Shown: positions 26,532 through 35,605, numbered from the stretch's first letter. The stretch: 64,000 bases of DNA from Teredinibacter purpureus (GCF_014217335.1 NZ_CP060092.1:1505501-1569500); one strand, 5' to 3'. Notes: a model not told the origin generated them from the letters alone. Translations and numbers: made by a program.

Positions 26532-27116
26532 TTATTCTATCCCGAATAATGTGTTGTCGATAAGGTCGCACAAGCAAAATATGGTGAGCAGGTGAATTTC
26601 ATGAATGCGGGTTCTGGAGTTGATGGCGGCACAAATCTCAATATCATTGGTATCTAGTAGTGACGATTGATCGCCGCCATCACGGCCTGTGATAGCCACG
26701 ACCTCCATCCCTCTGTCACGCGCAGCGCTAACTGCGGCGACTAAATTGGCAGCGTTACCACTGGTACTTAACGTGATGAGAATGTCGCCTTCATGCCCGA
26801 GTGCGCGGATGGGCTTTGCGTATATGTCGCTATAGTTATAGTCTGCTGCGATGGCGGTATAAGTGGATACGGAGCTGCCTAACCAGATAGCGGGTAAACT
26901 AGGCCGTTCTTTTTCGTACCTATCGATAAGAGATGACGTAAAAATTTGTGCAAGCGCAGAGGATGCGCCGTTTCCGCAAATGAGTATTTTCTTGTCGTTT
27001 AGCAGTGCGTTTACAATCTTGTTGCTCGCAGCTTCTATCGAGGGGGCGAGTTGCTCGCCAACCTGCATTTTGGATTCGACACTACTCTGAAATAAGGCGT
27101 AAATTCGTTGATTCAT
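26532..27116 (-). CDS. diaA: SIS-domain protein DiaA/GmhA-like
   Basis: A 194-residue phosphosugar-isomerase-fold protein. Its place between yraN and dolP marks it as DiaA, which binds DnaA and times replication in E. coli. Typical segments are I-L-I-C-G-N-G-A-S-S-A-L-A-Q and I-T-L-S-T-S-G-N-A-A-N-L. Because DiaA and the heptose-pathway enzyme GmhA are close relatives, an isomerase role cannot be excluded. The ATG at 27116 matches family N-termini (M-N-Q-R-I); the longer frame overlaps yraN. Confidence 0.85.
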   Translation of the reverse strand: MNQRIYALFQSSVESKMQVGEQLAPSIEAASNKIVNALLNDKKILICGNGASSALAQIFTSSLIDRYEKERPSLPAIWLGSSVSTYTAIAADYNYSDIYAKPIRALGHEGDILITLSTSGNAANLVAAVSAARDRGMEVVAITGRDGGDQSSLLDTNDIEICAAINSRTRIHEIHLLTIFCLCDLIDNTLFGIE

Positions 27117-27127
27117 ACTGAGTGAGC

Positions 27128-27499
27128 CTAAAAGGCTGCTTGTATCCATTGGGTGTTTTTGTCGTCGAGTCCAATGACATCGAAGCGTATAGGCATAGTA
27201 TCAGAAAGTCTGTGTTCCAATAGGTAATGTTGTGTTGCCTTAATTATTTTTTGTTGTTTGCCTCTGGTTACCGTTTCAATGGCGCTACCAAACTGGTTTG
27301 ATTTTCGAAAGCGTACTTCGATGATCACTAAGGTGTTCCCTTGCTGCATAATGAGGTCGATTTCCCCCATTTTACAGTGGTAATTACGACAAACTAAGGT
27401 AAGCCCCTCGGCTTTTAAGTAAGCGAGAGCCGCATCTTCTGCGGCATCGCCGGTAATTGTCGCCGGGGCTCTTTTTTTTGAGGAGCGTTTAAATAGCAT
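27128..27499 (-). CDS. yraN: YraN family (UPF0102) putative endonuclease
   Basis: A 123-residue protein with a restriction-endonuclease-like fold. Conserved elements are G-D-A-A-E-D-A-A-L-A-Y-L, R-N-Y-H-C-K-M-G-E-I-D-L-I and V-I-I-E-V-R-F-R, which together carry the acidic and basic residues of a PD-(D/E)xK site. The function is unproven, but Holliday-junction-like roles have been suggested for the family. The gene starts inside the end of lpoA (11-base overlap), pointing to translational coupling. ATG 27499 is preferred over an adjacent GTG. Confidence 0.9.
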   Translation of the reverse strand: MLFKRSSKKRAPATITGDAAEDAALAYLKAEGLTLVCRNYHCKMGEIDLIMQQGNTLVIIEVRFRKSNQFGSAIETVTRGKQQKIIKATQHYLLEHRLSDTMPIRFDVIGLDDKNTQWIQAAF

Positions 27500-29372
27500 C
27501 ACGGGCCGTTACGGTGGGCATTATATAGGCACGGCCCCGTATAAATTGAGCCCATGCTTGTTCGCGTACGATACGCTTTTGTTCATCTAGCCCCAGTTTG
27601 CCGGTATTTCCGTAATAGTGAGCATTACGGACTAGCTCCAGTTGGCGCAATCGAGGCGAGAGTTGAAAAGCATCAACACCTAAGGCATAAAGCCGTTGAT
27701 AGGCACTCGCGCTATTGGCAAATTCATCAATAGCCTGTTTTTCGGGGGTGTGCTGATTAAAAAACCAAGGCAGGGTTGCGAACCTAATACCATTCATATC
27801 GCGGTCGGCATTACTATCGATCTCACCGTTATAGATATGGCTGGTGGAATAAACGGGTATATCGCCAGCGTAATGGTAGGCCAGTGTAGGTTTGAGTTGG
27901 CGGGCCTGAGTAGGGCGGGCAACCATAAAGATTAAATCAACGTCTTTACGTTGTCTCGGTTCAAATTCCAGGGCTCGGTTCAGTATTTGGCGCATGCGCC
28001 TTGCGCGTTGTTGGCTATCGGTAACATCCATTGCGTCGCGAATAAGGTTGGAGTATTCACTTTGCGATTTAAAACGATAATCACCGACAATAGCGCCACC
28101 CAGTGATTGCCAGGTCTCTGAAAATGTTGCAGCGGCTCGGTCGCCCCAACCGCTCTTTGGGCCGAGTATCATGGCGCGGCGATGGCCGTCTCGCCATGCT
28201 CTTTCTGCTACTTGCGCGGCTTCGTCCTCCACGGCTAAGCCAAATTGAAATAATTGCCCTGTATTCCCTAGTGCGTGTTCGCCGTAGTTAAGGGCCAATG
28301 TTGGCACAGGCATATCGAGCCGAAGTGCAAGAGTGTCGATATTGGCCTTGTCCAGTGGGCCTATCACCAGCTCTGCGCCATCAAGTACAGCTTGATCGTA
28401 GATCATGCTGATGTCGCCCGCGGCCGTGTCGTAAAAGTGTAAGTTGGGAAGTATGTCTCCTGTTTCTGCTAATCGGTAGAAGGCGGCCATAATCCCGTCA
28501 CGGATAGCGGATGACGCTTTTTCCAATTTACCGCTTAGCGGTAACAATACCGCAATGTGGGAGGCCTGTTCATCCACCAGTTGTTTGAGTAACTGTAAAT
28601 CGGCGGGTAAGCGCAAGCTAGCGGGGTGTTCTGGCCAACGCAGCACCCAGTCTTCTACACTTTCTAGCTGCAAACGCATGTTGGTTTGGTTATCTTTGCT
28701 CAGCGTGGCTAGTCGGTACCAGCCTTGAGCGGTGGGATCTGAATGCATTTGCGATTCCATTTGCAAATCTTTCAGTGGTAACTCCATTAAAGCGATCCAA
28801 ATTTTGTCTAGATTCAAGTCGCGGGGCTCGTTGTTCAGCGCAGGCTGCATTGAGTAGCGTGCATCTATAATGAGTCGCTCCGAGATGCAGTCACGAAACT
28901 CTGCTAGGTCGCAGAGCAATTGTGCCCGTAGTTCCTGCGCGTGCAGAACAGCGACAGGTTTAGATGGAAATAGGTCGACGAATCGGGCGTCCCATAGTAT
29001 TCGCTTTGCGATGAAATGTTCGCCTTGCGCTACTGCTACCTGTGCCGCTAGCATGGAGTATGTGAAATAATGTGTATCGTCGAGTGCATTAGGGTATAGG
29101 TTGCTGAGCGTGATACGAGCCCAGTCGAGTTCGCCTAATTGGTACATCCCTTCTGCCGCTTCAAGTACGAGCGATGTACGCTGTTTCCCCGTGACGCTTG
29201 CGGCTTCGGCCAGCAGTTCATTAATAGATTCTGTACTAATGACTTGACGTTCATCAGGAGGGTCTTCTTTAATCGGTGGTGTACAGGCACTTAACAGTAG
29301 TAGTGCCAAGGCTAATCCCAACCTACGAATGTTAGCGTTATAGCCTTTTAGTGGCTGAACAAATTGAATCAC
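27489..29372 (-). CDS. lpoA: penicillin-binding protein activator LpoA
   Basis: An outer-membrane lipoprotein of 627 residues (LppC family) that reaches through the peptidoglycan to stimulate PBP1a. Lipobox L-L-S-A-C near residue 30 follows a long N-terminus. The first part (about 45-260) is TPR-like helical. The C-terminal part (about 270-615) has a periplasmic-binding-protein fold beginning H-I-A-V-L-L-P-L-S-G-K. Translation begins at GTG behind a G-rich ribosome-binding site. Its partner PBP1a (mrcA) is encoded at 43631-46216 in this same window. It heads the lpoA-yraN-diaA-dolP operon and is divergent from rsmI. Confidence 0.93.
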   Translation of the reverse strand: MIQFVQPLKGYNANIRRLGLALALLLLSACTPPIKEDPPDERQVISTESINELLAEAASVTGKQRTSLVLEAAEGMYQLGELDWARITLSNLYPNALDDTHYFTYSMLAAQVAVAQGEHFIAKRILWDARFVDLFPSKPVAVLHAQELRAQLLCDLAEFRDCISERLIIDARYSMQPALNNEPRDLNLDKIWIALMELPLKDLQMESQMHSDPTAQGWYRLATLSKDNQTNMRLQLESVEDWVLRWPEHPASLRLPADLQLLKQLVDEQASHIAVLLPLSGKLEKASSAIRDGIMAAFYRLAETGDILPNLHFYDTAAGDISMIYDQAVLDGAELVIGPLDKANIDTLALRLDMPVPTLALNYGEHALGNTGQLFQFGLAVEDEAAQVAERAWRDGHRRAMILGPKSGWGDRAAATFSETWQSLGGAIVGDYRFKSQSEYSNLIRDAMDVTDSQQRARRMRQILNRALEFEPRQRKDVDLIFMVARPTQARQLKPTLAYHYAGDIPVYSTSHIYNGEIDSNADRDMNGIRFATLPWFFNQHTPEKQAIDEFANSASAYQRLYALGVDAFQLSPRLRQLELVRNAHYYGNTGKLGLDEQKRIVREQAWAQFIRGRAYIMPTVTARDAI

Positions 29373-29420
29373 AGACTCCCCCGCACAAAATAAGTAAACC
29401 TAAAGGCCGAAATATAACAA

Positions 29421-30281
29421 ATGACGAACTCAAACGCGCTATACATAGTCGCAACCCCAATCGGCAACCTTGGTGATATTACCTTAAGAGCTATAGAAAC
29501 GCTTAAAACGGCTGACATTATAGCCGCAGAAGACACGCGTCACAGCGCGAAATTACTTCAATATTACGGAATAGACACCCCACTTACGCCTTATCATGAT
29601 CATAGCAATGACACACAGACCCAGCGGCTGCTGGATAAGCTACAGGAGGGCCGGTCAATTGCGTTAATTTCTGATGCAGGCACGCCGCTTATCTCGGACC
29701 CTGGTTTTCGCTTGGTAGTACTGGCGCGAGAGCAAAAAATTCGTGTGGTGCCTATACCCGGCGCTTGCGCGGTTGTTACTGCCTTGAGTGCAGCAGGCCT
29801 ACCCTCAGACCGTTTTTCGTTCGAAGGTTTCCTGCCAGCAAAGAATGCTGGCCGCCGTGCGCGCTTAGAATTAGTTGTCACAGATCCGCGCACATTAATT
29901 TTTTATGAATCTCCCCACCGCATTCAAGATTCGCTTGCCGATATGGCCGCGATATTTGGGCAAGATCGACAAGCAGTGTTGGCTCGTGAAATTACCAAAA
30001 CGTACGAAACGTTCCTGTCCGGTGATTTTGCCCAGTTGCAGCAAGTTTTGTCTGAAGATGCCAATCAATTGCGCGGCGAAATGGTGGTAATGGTACATGG
30101 CTACAGTGAACCTCTTGCAGATCCGGAAAGGTTGGAGCCTGACGTAGAAACAATGTTGCGGGTGTTGTTAGACGAGTTGCCGCTTAAGCAAGCTGCGGCC
30201 ATTGCCGCAAAATTAAGTGGAGAAAAGAAAAACAAATTGTATAAATGGGCGGTGGATAATAAAGGCGCAACGGAAAAGTAA
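29421..30281 (+). CDS. rsmI: 16S rRNA (cytidine1402-2'-O)-methyltransferase
   Basis: A 286-residue tetrapyrrole-methylase-fold enzyme that methylates the ribose of C1402 in 16S rRNA using S-adenosylmethionine. The N-terminus has L-Y-I-V-A-T-P-I-G-N-L-G-D-I-T, and A-A-E-D-T-R-H and S-D-A-G-T-P-L-I-S-D-P-G follow in the family order. Divergent lpoA begins 48 bases to the left, so the two promoters overlap. In Pseudomonas rnpB and mraZ follow rsmI; here they do not. Confidence 0.97.
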   Translation: MTNSNALYIVATPIGNLGDITLRAIETLKTADIIAAEDTRHSAKLLQYYGIDTPLTPYHDHSNDTQTQRLLDKLQEGRSIALISDAGTPLISDPGFRLVVLAREQKIRVVPIPGACAVVTALSAAGLPSDRFSFEGFLPAKNAGRRARLELVVTDPRTLIFYESPHRIQDSLADMAAIFGQDRQAVLAREITKTYETFLSGDFAQLQQVLSEDANQLRGEMVVMVHGYSEPLADPERLEPDVETMLRVLLDELPLKQAAAIAAKLSGEKKNKLYKWAVDNKGATEK

Positions 30282-30401
30282 AAAGACCTTAAGTTTGTGA
30301 CGGCTAACGCCAACAGGCCGCTGCTGAATGATACAGTTGTCAGTTATGCTTAATGAACGAAAACGGTTTAACGTTAGCTGTCCAGTTAAGGAATATTGTG
30401 A

Positions 30402-31103
30402 ATGGCTATAAAGTTTAAATCAGGCGTTGTTCTGGTGTTAGTGGGCGTTGGTTTAGTGTCGGCCTATCAGTTAGGCAGGCTTAGTGTTAAACCTATTGCG
30501 TTAGAAGTGGCTCGCGTTACAGCGCCAGAGGGTTACGATCTGTCAGCTGCGGAGCCGTGTCTGAGTCATTCACTTGCATTTTCTGTTGAGGAAGAGACTG
30601 CTCTAGTGGGGAATAACGCTGGCGATGTACAAGCGGATAGCGCGTTACTCGATAATGACAACGAGGCAAATATGAGTGACGAGCGCTATGCGCAAATGGA
30701 GCGTGCGCATGACCAAATTGAACGTTTCTCCGCTTTTACAGATACGGCCCGAAAGGATAATTTGAATCCATTGCAAGTTGTTAATAATCGGTTTGAAGAA
30801 GAGGCCGTAGATTATGATTGGGCCGCTAATCGCGAAGACGAATTGTTTTCGATGTTTGATAACCAAAACGAATTGCAAAACATTGCGCCACTATCAGTGA
30901 ACTGTAAAACGACAAACTGTAAGGTTGTTTTAGCTGTTGAAAGTGAGCGTCAGGCAGAAGAGCTATCTACACTGTATAGCCGTTCTATGTTAGAGAGTGA
31001 GGGGGCTGGTATGCCGTTATCGGTATCGCATTTTTTTGATAGCGTGTCGGGCGAGCTGGTGTTTTATCTTTCGGATACGGAGGGTGCGGGGTTGTTTAAA
31101 TAG
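30402..31103 (+). CDS. hypothetical membrane-anchored protein with C-K-T-T-N-C motif
   Basis: A 233-residue protein I do not recognise. It starts with a single hydrophobic helix (about 8-24), then a Glu/Asp-rich middle (about 65-155). The C-terminal part resembles small periplasmic folds, with V-N-C-K-T-T-N-C-K-V-V-L around residues 166-176, where the two cysteines could form a disulfide. AAGGAA precedes the ATG by 8 bases, supporting expression. It lies between rsmI and a perfect terminator and is probably monocistronic. No conserved partner is seen. Confidence 0.6.
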   Translation: MAIKFKSGVVLVLVGVGLVSAYQLGRLSVKPIALEVARVTAPEGYDLSAAEPCLSHSLAFSVEEETALVGNNAGDVQADSALLDNDNEANMSDERYAQMERAHDQIERFSAFTDTARKDNLNPLQVVNNRFEEEAVDYDWAANREDELFSMFDNQNELQNIAPLSVNCKTTNCKVVLAVESERQAEELSTLYSRSMLESEGAGMPLSVSHFFDSVSGELVFYLSDTEGAGLFK

Positions 31104-31116
31104 TGGTAATTGTACG

Positions 31117-31161
31117 AACGTAAAAACCCCCTATAATTTGATTGTAGGGGGTTTTTACGTT
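31117..31161. terminator. bidirectional terminator between convergent genes
   Basis: A perfect 17-base stem: AACGTAAAAACCCCCTA (31117-31133) and its exact complement (31145-31161) around an 11-base loop. A-rich on one side and T-rich on the other, it can end transcription from both the hypothetical gene at 30402 and the minus-strand gene at 31173. Confidence 0.9.
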
Positions 31162-31181
31162 AAGTAATTAAATTACTTAAC
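31159..31181. repeat. second palindrome fused to the terminator
   Basis: GTTAAGTAATT and its exact complement AATTACTTAAC flank a single base. It shares 3 bases with the terminator stem and contains the TAA stop of the gene ending at 31173, so this protein's last codons lie inside the structure. Confidence 0.75.
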
Positions 31182-31493
31182 GTAAACGCGCCAATTATTA
31201 CAGTTATTAAATGACGTGGTGTAATTGCTGTTTTTAGATGTAATTGTACAGCTAGAGCCATAGCCGTTAAAACTTTCATACTTACCAATAGCAATGCTGG
31301 GGTGTCCGGGACAGCTTACGGAATATTCGGTATATAAATAGCCGCCACCGCCAGTGCCGTAAGTTTGTACTGCGCTGCATTCAGGTGGGTAGTTGCCTTG
31401 AACGGGGTCGTTCCATTCAAATATTTTAGCGCCAGCGTGTGCTGTAGTTGCAAAGCCTACCGATAATATTAGTCCTAATAGTTTAGTTTTCAT
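31173..31493 (-). CDS. small secreted four-cysteine protein
   Basis: A 106-residue exported protein. ATG 31493 is chosen because GGAG stands 5 bases before it and a clean signal peptide follows (M-K-T-K-L-L-G-L, cleavage after A-H-A). The mature part of about 85 residues has four cysteines in the pattern C-x21-C-x20-C-T-I-T-x12-C, with P-S-I-A after the second. The same module, with P-S-P-V-A and C-T-I-T, ends the 313-residue secreted protein at 9257-10198. The function is unknown; two disulfides are likely. Confidence 0.65.
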   Translation of the reverse strand: MKTKLLGLILSVGFATTAHAGAKIFEWNDPVQGNYPPECSAVQTYGTGGGGYLYTEYSVSCPGHPSIAIGKYESFNGYGSSCTITSKNSNYTTSFNNCNNWRVYVK

Positions 31494-32075
31494 GATCTCT
31501 CCAAAATTAGTTTTTCTATATTTATGTGTTTGCGGCGTCCTGCCCAATACCTCAATTAGTGTGTAATTAAAAACTAACGAGGTAATGTAAAGCTCCAAAT
31601 TTTGTTGGCACGATAGTAATATTGATAGCGACAAGAAGAAAATGATTTTGACGTCATGCGTTAAATGCATGACCCAGTCGTTTTATTGCAGTGCCAAATA
31701 GATGAAACAGGTGAGATGGATGAATGTTGTCCTGCGGGAGAGGGGTTGCGCGATTTTTTTAGTGCGGGTTTAAACACTATTAAAAAAACATTTGTGTGAT
31801 TATATATTTTTGTAAAGCGGGGAATAGTTGTTGTTGGGGCTGACAGCTCATAAAGGTTGTGGGCTTGAGCGAAGAGGGGCTGGAGTTGGATCTGCGCTAA
31901 GTATTAGGGGGTGATTACTTTGGTGAAAACAGCCTTAAAAATGAGAGTGTTGTTTGTGATGCAAGGCAGGTTTTCGTGGTTTTCTTGTGTGGGGTTTTTA
32001 AACAATGGTTTTTAGGCTCTGGCGAGCGTGAGTATTTGTTTGGGGCGAGGTGTTACTGTCAGAGCGGGCCAAATT
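31494..32075. other. 582-base region without a supported gene
   Basis: This region lies upstream of the small secreted gene and downstream of ubiB, both on the minus strand. The part next to 31493 should hold the promoter of the secreted gene. The part at 31680-32060 is unusually rich in G and T on the plus strand. Open frames are short and lack ribosome-binding sites. No repeat, RNA or fossil was recognised. Confidence 0.4.
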
Positions 32076-33716
32076 TTAACGTTTAAAGAAAAGTATTAGA
32101 GTGCCTGCTGCTAGCAATAGAAGCGATTCTCGTGGGGCTTGAGTTAGCTCTGGTATTGCCTGAAGAAGTATATACCCTCCCGCGAACATGCAAGCGGCAG
32201 CGCCGATCTTTACTGTGTTGTTGCGTGAACGGTTCATGGCGTTGGATTGTGACTGGCGTAACGCCTTGCTTGCAGCTTTTAATTCCGGGGCAGCCTTTGC
32301 TAACGTTTTAACTTCCGAGAGTGTATCGAAAATTAAGTGGGGCACTTGTGGGAATTTTTCCATCCATTCTGGAGCATGGTATTTCAGGTCTTCGAAAAGT
32401 GTTTTTGGGTGAAAACGCTCGCGTACCCAGCGTTCAAGGTAGGGGTGCGCTGTATCCCATAAATCCAGTTTTGGGTAGAGCTGTCGGCCTAAGCCTTCGA
32501 TATTTAAAAGCGTTTTTTGGAGTAAGACGAGTTGTGGTTGCACGGGCATTTGGTAACGCTGAGCTGTTTTGAAGAGGGAAATTAAGGCTTCTCCAAATGA
32601 AATTTCGATTAAGGGCTTTTCAAAAATAGGTTCGCATACTGAACGAATGGCGGCCTCAAAGCCCGCAATAGAGGTTGAGCGCGGCACCCAGCCGCTCAGC
32701 ACATGTAGTTCGGCCACTTGTCGATAGTCACGACGAAACATCGCAAGTAGATTGCGAGCAAGATAATATTGGTCTTCTCTTGTGAGCGTACCGACAATGG
32801 CCATGTCTACCGCCATATAGCAAGGGTCGCGAGGGGTTTTCTTCGAAACGAAAACGTTGCCAGGATGCATGTCGGCGTGAAAAAAATTGTGTTCAAACAC
32901 TTGGGTGAAAAAAACTTCTACTCCGCGCTCCGCTAATAATTTTAAATCGATACCGTGTGATTCTAGCTGTGCCGTGTCGGTTACGGGCAGCCCGTAAAGG
33001 CGCTCTAGCACTAAAACGTTTCGCGTGCTGTATTGCCAGTAAACTTCTGGAATGTACAGCATGTTTGAGTTTTCAAAGTTACGTCTGAGCTGCGAAGCAT
33101 TTGCACCTTCGCGAGCCAGGTCCAATTCATCCAATATTGTTTCGCGGTAGTCATCAATGATTGCTACTGGTCGTAGGCGTTTACCTTCAGTAGTGAACCT
33201 TTCGATGAGGCGAGCGATAACGCGCAATAGTTGTGTATCTTTTTCGATTATGGGTTCTAGCCCAGGCCTTATTACTTTTATGACAACATCTTCGCCACTG
33301 TGTAAAACGGCTGTATGTACTTGAGCAACGGATGCTGAAGCGAGAGGCTGGCGGTCGAAATGTTTAAAGAGGGTGTCAACGGGGCCTTGTAGTTCACGCT
33401 CAACTATTTCGACGAATAATTCACTGCTAAAGGGAGCGACGTTATCTTGAAGGTGGTCGAGTTCAGCTACAATATCGTCAGGGATAAGGTCCGGGCGGGT
33501 CGAGAGTAGTTGCCCAAATTTAACAAAAATGGGGCCAAGTTCTTCGAAGGCGCGACGAATGCGTGCGCCGCGATTGTCGGGTGACTTTGGGTAGAGTTTA
33601 AATAAGAGTAATAACAGTTTGAATGTGCGAGGGCTGTGGTGGCTGTGCGCCATCTCGTCGAGTCGATAGCGACCAATAGTATGAAGTATTTTAAGTAAGC
33701 GAAAAAATTTAGCCAC
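32076..33716 (-). CDS. ubiB: ubiquinone biosynthesis protein UbiB
   Basis: A 546-residue ABC1/ADCK-family atypical kinase-like protein needed for ubiquinone synthesis. The K-F-G-Q motif (in I-F-V-K-F-G-Q-L-L-S-T-R) and the alanine-rich S-A-S-V-A-Q-V-H loop identify the family. Catalytic-core residues appear in H-A-D-M-H-P-G-N and the following D-M segment. The last 50 residues form two membrane helices. Translation appears to start at GTG 33716. It is the last gene of ubiE-ubiJ-ubiB, 16 bases after ubiJ. Confidence 0.95.
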   Translation of the reverse strand: MAKFFRLLKILHTIGRYRLDEMAHSHHSPRTFKLLLLLFKLYPKSPDNRGARIRRAFEELGPIFVKFGQLLSTRPDLIPDDIVAELDHLQDNVAPFSSELFVEIVERELQGPVDTLFKHFDRQPLASASVAQVHTAVLHSGEDVVIKVIRPGLEPIIEKDTQLLRVIARLIERFTTEGKRLRPVAIIDDYRETILDELDLAREGANASQLRRNFENSNMLYIPEVYWQYSTRNVLVLERLYGLPVTDTAQLESHGIDLKLLAERGVEVFFTQVFEHNFFHADMHPGNVFVSKKTPRDPCYMAVDMAIVGTLTREDQYYLARNLLAMFRRDYRQVAELHVLSGWVPRSTSIAGFEAAIRSVCEPIFEKPLIEISFGEALISLFKTAQRYQMPVQPQLVLLQKTLLNIEGLGRQLYPKLDLWDTAHPYLERWVRERFHPKTLFEDLKYHAPEWMEKFPQVPHLIFDTLSEVKTLAKAAPELKAASKALRQSQSNAMNRSRNNTVKIGAAACMFAGGYILLQAIPELTQAPRESLLLLAAGTLILFFKR

Positions 33717-33732
33717 GGTAACGTTTAGGGCC

Positions 33733-34371
33733 TTAATGCTGTTGTGTGTGTTGTTGCGAGGAAATTGAAGCTAGCAGTTTATTTACTCTAGCGTCTAGTC
33801 GCTCGGATTGTTGCCGTAAAGTGTTAACGGTCTGATTGAAACGCTCCAATTCTGTAACGGTAGGTACTGCTCGCAATTCTTCTGTTAGGAATTCACTGAT
33901 AAATTGTGGGGTGCGTAAGGCTCTTGGTTTTAGTGTGTTAAATAAACCCTTGAATGCTTTAGCGGCATAATGAGCGGGTAGGTCACCTACTTTTTGTGAG
34001 AGTGCATCTTCCCAGTCGATGTCGAGGTTTTTCATAAAGTGCTGGTAGTCTGCCAACAAGCTTACCTGCCCGCTAACATTGACACCGCTGCCTGCTAGCG
34101 AATGGCTGGGGTTAAAGATAAGCATTAGTAGCGTTAACCATTCGCCCTTGAGGGTTGCGGTAGCTTCGCCGGAATAATGGGCGAGCACGTAAATGTGCTC
34201 ATCTACAGCATGAAGGTAGAGATTACCTTGTTCACTTTCTATCGCTAGCACTTTGTCGTGCAGTTTAGGGAGGCTGGCGCGGCTACCAGGGTCATACTGA
34301 AGTGAAGCATTGAGTGCGGTTTCAATGCTAAGGGCTAAGGCCGTTGCGTATGTGGGGTCTCGTGTGTCCAT
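33733..34371 (-). CDS. ubiJ: ubiquinone biosynthesis accessory factor UbiJ
   Basis: A 212-residue protein with an SCP2-like lipid-binding domain (about 10-110) and a C-terminal coiled coil (about 165-205). This is the organisation of UbiJ, which with UbiK supports the Ubi complex. It is identified by its conserved place between ubiE and ubiB, because the sequence itself is poorly conserved. The ATG at 34371 is 7 bases from the ubiE stop. Confidence 0.88.
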   Translation of the reverse strand: MDTRDPTYATALALSIETALNASLQYDPGSRASLPKLHDKVLAIESEQGNLYLHAVDEHIYVLAHYSGEATATLKGEWLTLLMLIFNPSHSLAGSGVNVSGQVSLLADYQHFMKNLDIDWEDALSQKVGDLPAHYAAKAFKGLFNTLKPRALRTPQFISEFLTEELRAVPTVTELERFNQTVNTLRQQSERLDARVNKLLASISSQQHTQQH

Positions 34372-34378
34372 GAAGGCG

Positions 34379-35128
34379 CTATGCTTTTATGCCTTTGTGC
34401 AGAGCAACGACACCGCCCGTCATGTTGTAATATTTAGTGTCGCTGAAGCCTGCATCCGTGAGCATTGTTTTTAACGTTTCTTGGTCTGGGTGCATGCGAA
34501 TGCTTTCAGCCAAATAACGATAGCTTTCTGAATCATTCGTAATGAGTTTACCCATGGCAGGCAGTATGCGGAAAGAGTACGTGTCGTAAATCTTTTCAAG
34601 CAGGCTATTCTGAGGCTTGGAAAACTCCAGTACGAGTAGTCGCCCGCCGGGCTTCAGGACTCTATACATTGATTTAAGTGCGAGGTCTTTATCGGTAACG
34701 TTTCGTAGGCCAAAGGCAATGGTAATGCAGTCGAAACTGTTATCAGGAAAAGGTAAGTATTGGGCGTCAGCTTGAGCGTAATGAACATTGCCCGCGATAC
34801 CTTTGTCGGTAAGTTTGTCGCGACCGACCTTTAGCATGGAGTCGTTAATGTCGGCTAGTACTACGTTACCTTTGGGGCCTACAAGCCGAGCAAACTTGGC
34901 GGTAAGGTCGCCAGTGCCGCCGGCAATATCTAGTACGCTATTGCCGGTGCGTACACCCGAAAGTTCGATCGTAAATTTTTTCCAGATGCGATGTATACCG
35001 CCAGACATCAAGTCGTTCATTAAATCGTATTTGGCGGCGACAGAGTGGAATACATCCGCCACTTTTTCGGCTTTCTCTTCGGTTTTGACCGTTTGATACC
35101 CGAAGTGTGTAGTGTGATCTTTAGACAT
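34379..35128 (-). CDS. ubiE: ubiquinone/menaquinone methyltransferase UbiE
   Basis: A 249-residue C-methyltransferase that acts in the ubiquinone pathway and, where menaquinone is made, also on demethylmenaquinone. Signatures include [23 protein letters not shown], the SAM-binding L-D-I-A-G-G-T-G-D and F-G-L-R-N-V-T-D. The ATG at 35128 matches homologues. It is the first gene of ubiE-ubiJ-ubiB. Because it may serve both quinones, it does not by itself settle which quinone the fumarate reductase uses. Confidence 0.97.
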   Translation of the reverse strand: MSKDHTTHFGYQTVKTEEKAEKVADVFHSVAAKYDLMNDLMSGGIHRIWKKFTIELSGVRTGNSVLDIAGGTGDLTAKFARLVGPKGNVVLADINDSMLKVGRDKLTDKGIAGNVHYAQADAQYLPFPDNSFDCITIAFGLRNVTDKDLALKSMYRVLKPGGRLLVLEFSKPQNSLLEKIYDTYSFRILPAMGKLITNDSESYRYLAESIRMHPDQETLKTMLTDAGFSDTKYYNMTGGVVALHKGIKA

Positions 35129-35215
35129 GATTAAGCCTCAAATGCTGGACAGGCTTATTGTACCTTAAAAGTGGCTTTTACATGGAGATTCTGCCGTTTA
35201 TACGACTATAAGGGC

Positions 35216-35605
35216 TTATAAGGGGCCAACCCATTTCACGGTGGAAGTCTTGGCTGCGTCTTCCTGAGCTTCATGTGTTGCTACGCGATCGAGATAATTT
35301 TGCCATTTGTCTGCATTGTTTGCGCCGAGTTCTTGTAGGTATTCCCAAGAGTATATTCCTGAGTCATGTCCGTCACTGAAGATAAGTTTGATGGCATAAT
35401 TTCCTAGTGGCTCGATACCGGTTATAGCAACAGTTTGTTTATTCAGCTGTAACACTTCTTCGCCAGGACCATGGCCCTTTACTTCTGCGGACGGTGAATA
35501 CACCCGCAGGTATTCAGCGGCGAGTGGATAATGAGTATCACCAAAGGAAATTTCAAGAATACAGGATTTTCTGTGGAGCTTAATGGCGCTAGGGGTGAGG
35601 TTCAT
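35216..35605 (-). CDS. DUF971 protein (gamma-butyrobetaine hydroxylase-like N-domain)
   Basis: A small protein of about 129 residues made of one DUF971 domain: P-S-A-I-K-L-H-R-K-S, then L-A-A-E-Y-L-R-V-Y-S-P-S-A-E-V, and S-D-G-H-D-S-G-I-Y-S-W-E-Y-L. Free-standing forms are found next to hslU in Pseudomonas, as here. The function is unproven; related domains bind zinc or iron-sulfur clusters. Three in-frame starts exist and I prefer ATG 35605 (M-N-L-T-P) by similarity, but none has a good ribosome-binding site. Confidence 0.85.
   Translation of the reverse strand: MNLTPSAIKLHRKSCILEISFGDTHYPLAAEYLRVYSPSAEVKGHGPGEEVLQLNKQTVAITGIEPLGNYAIKLIFSDGHDSGIYSWEYLQELGANNADKWQNYLDRVATHEAQEDAAKTSTVKWVGPL

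Noticed and set aside
31924..32028. Short plus-strand frame in the G/T-rich gap before ubiB
   Set aside because: Only about 34 codons, without a ribosome-binding site or any family features.
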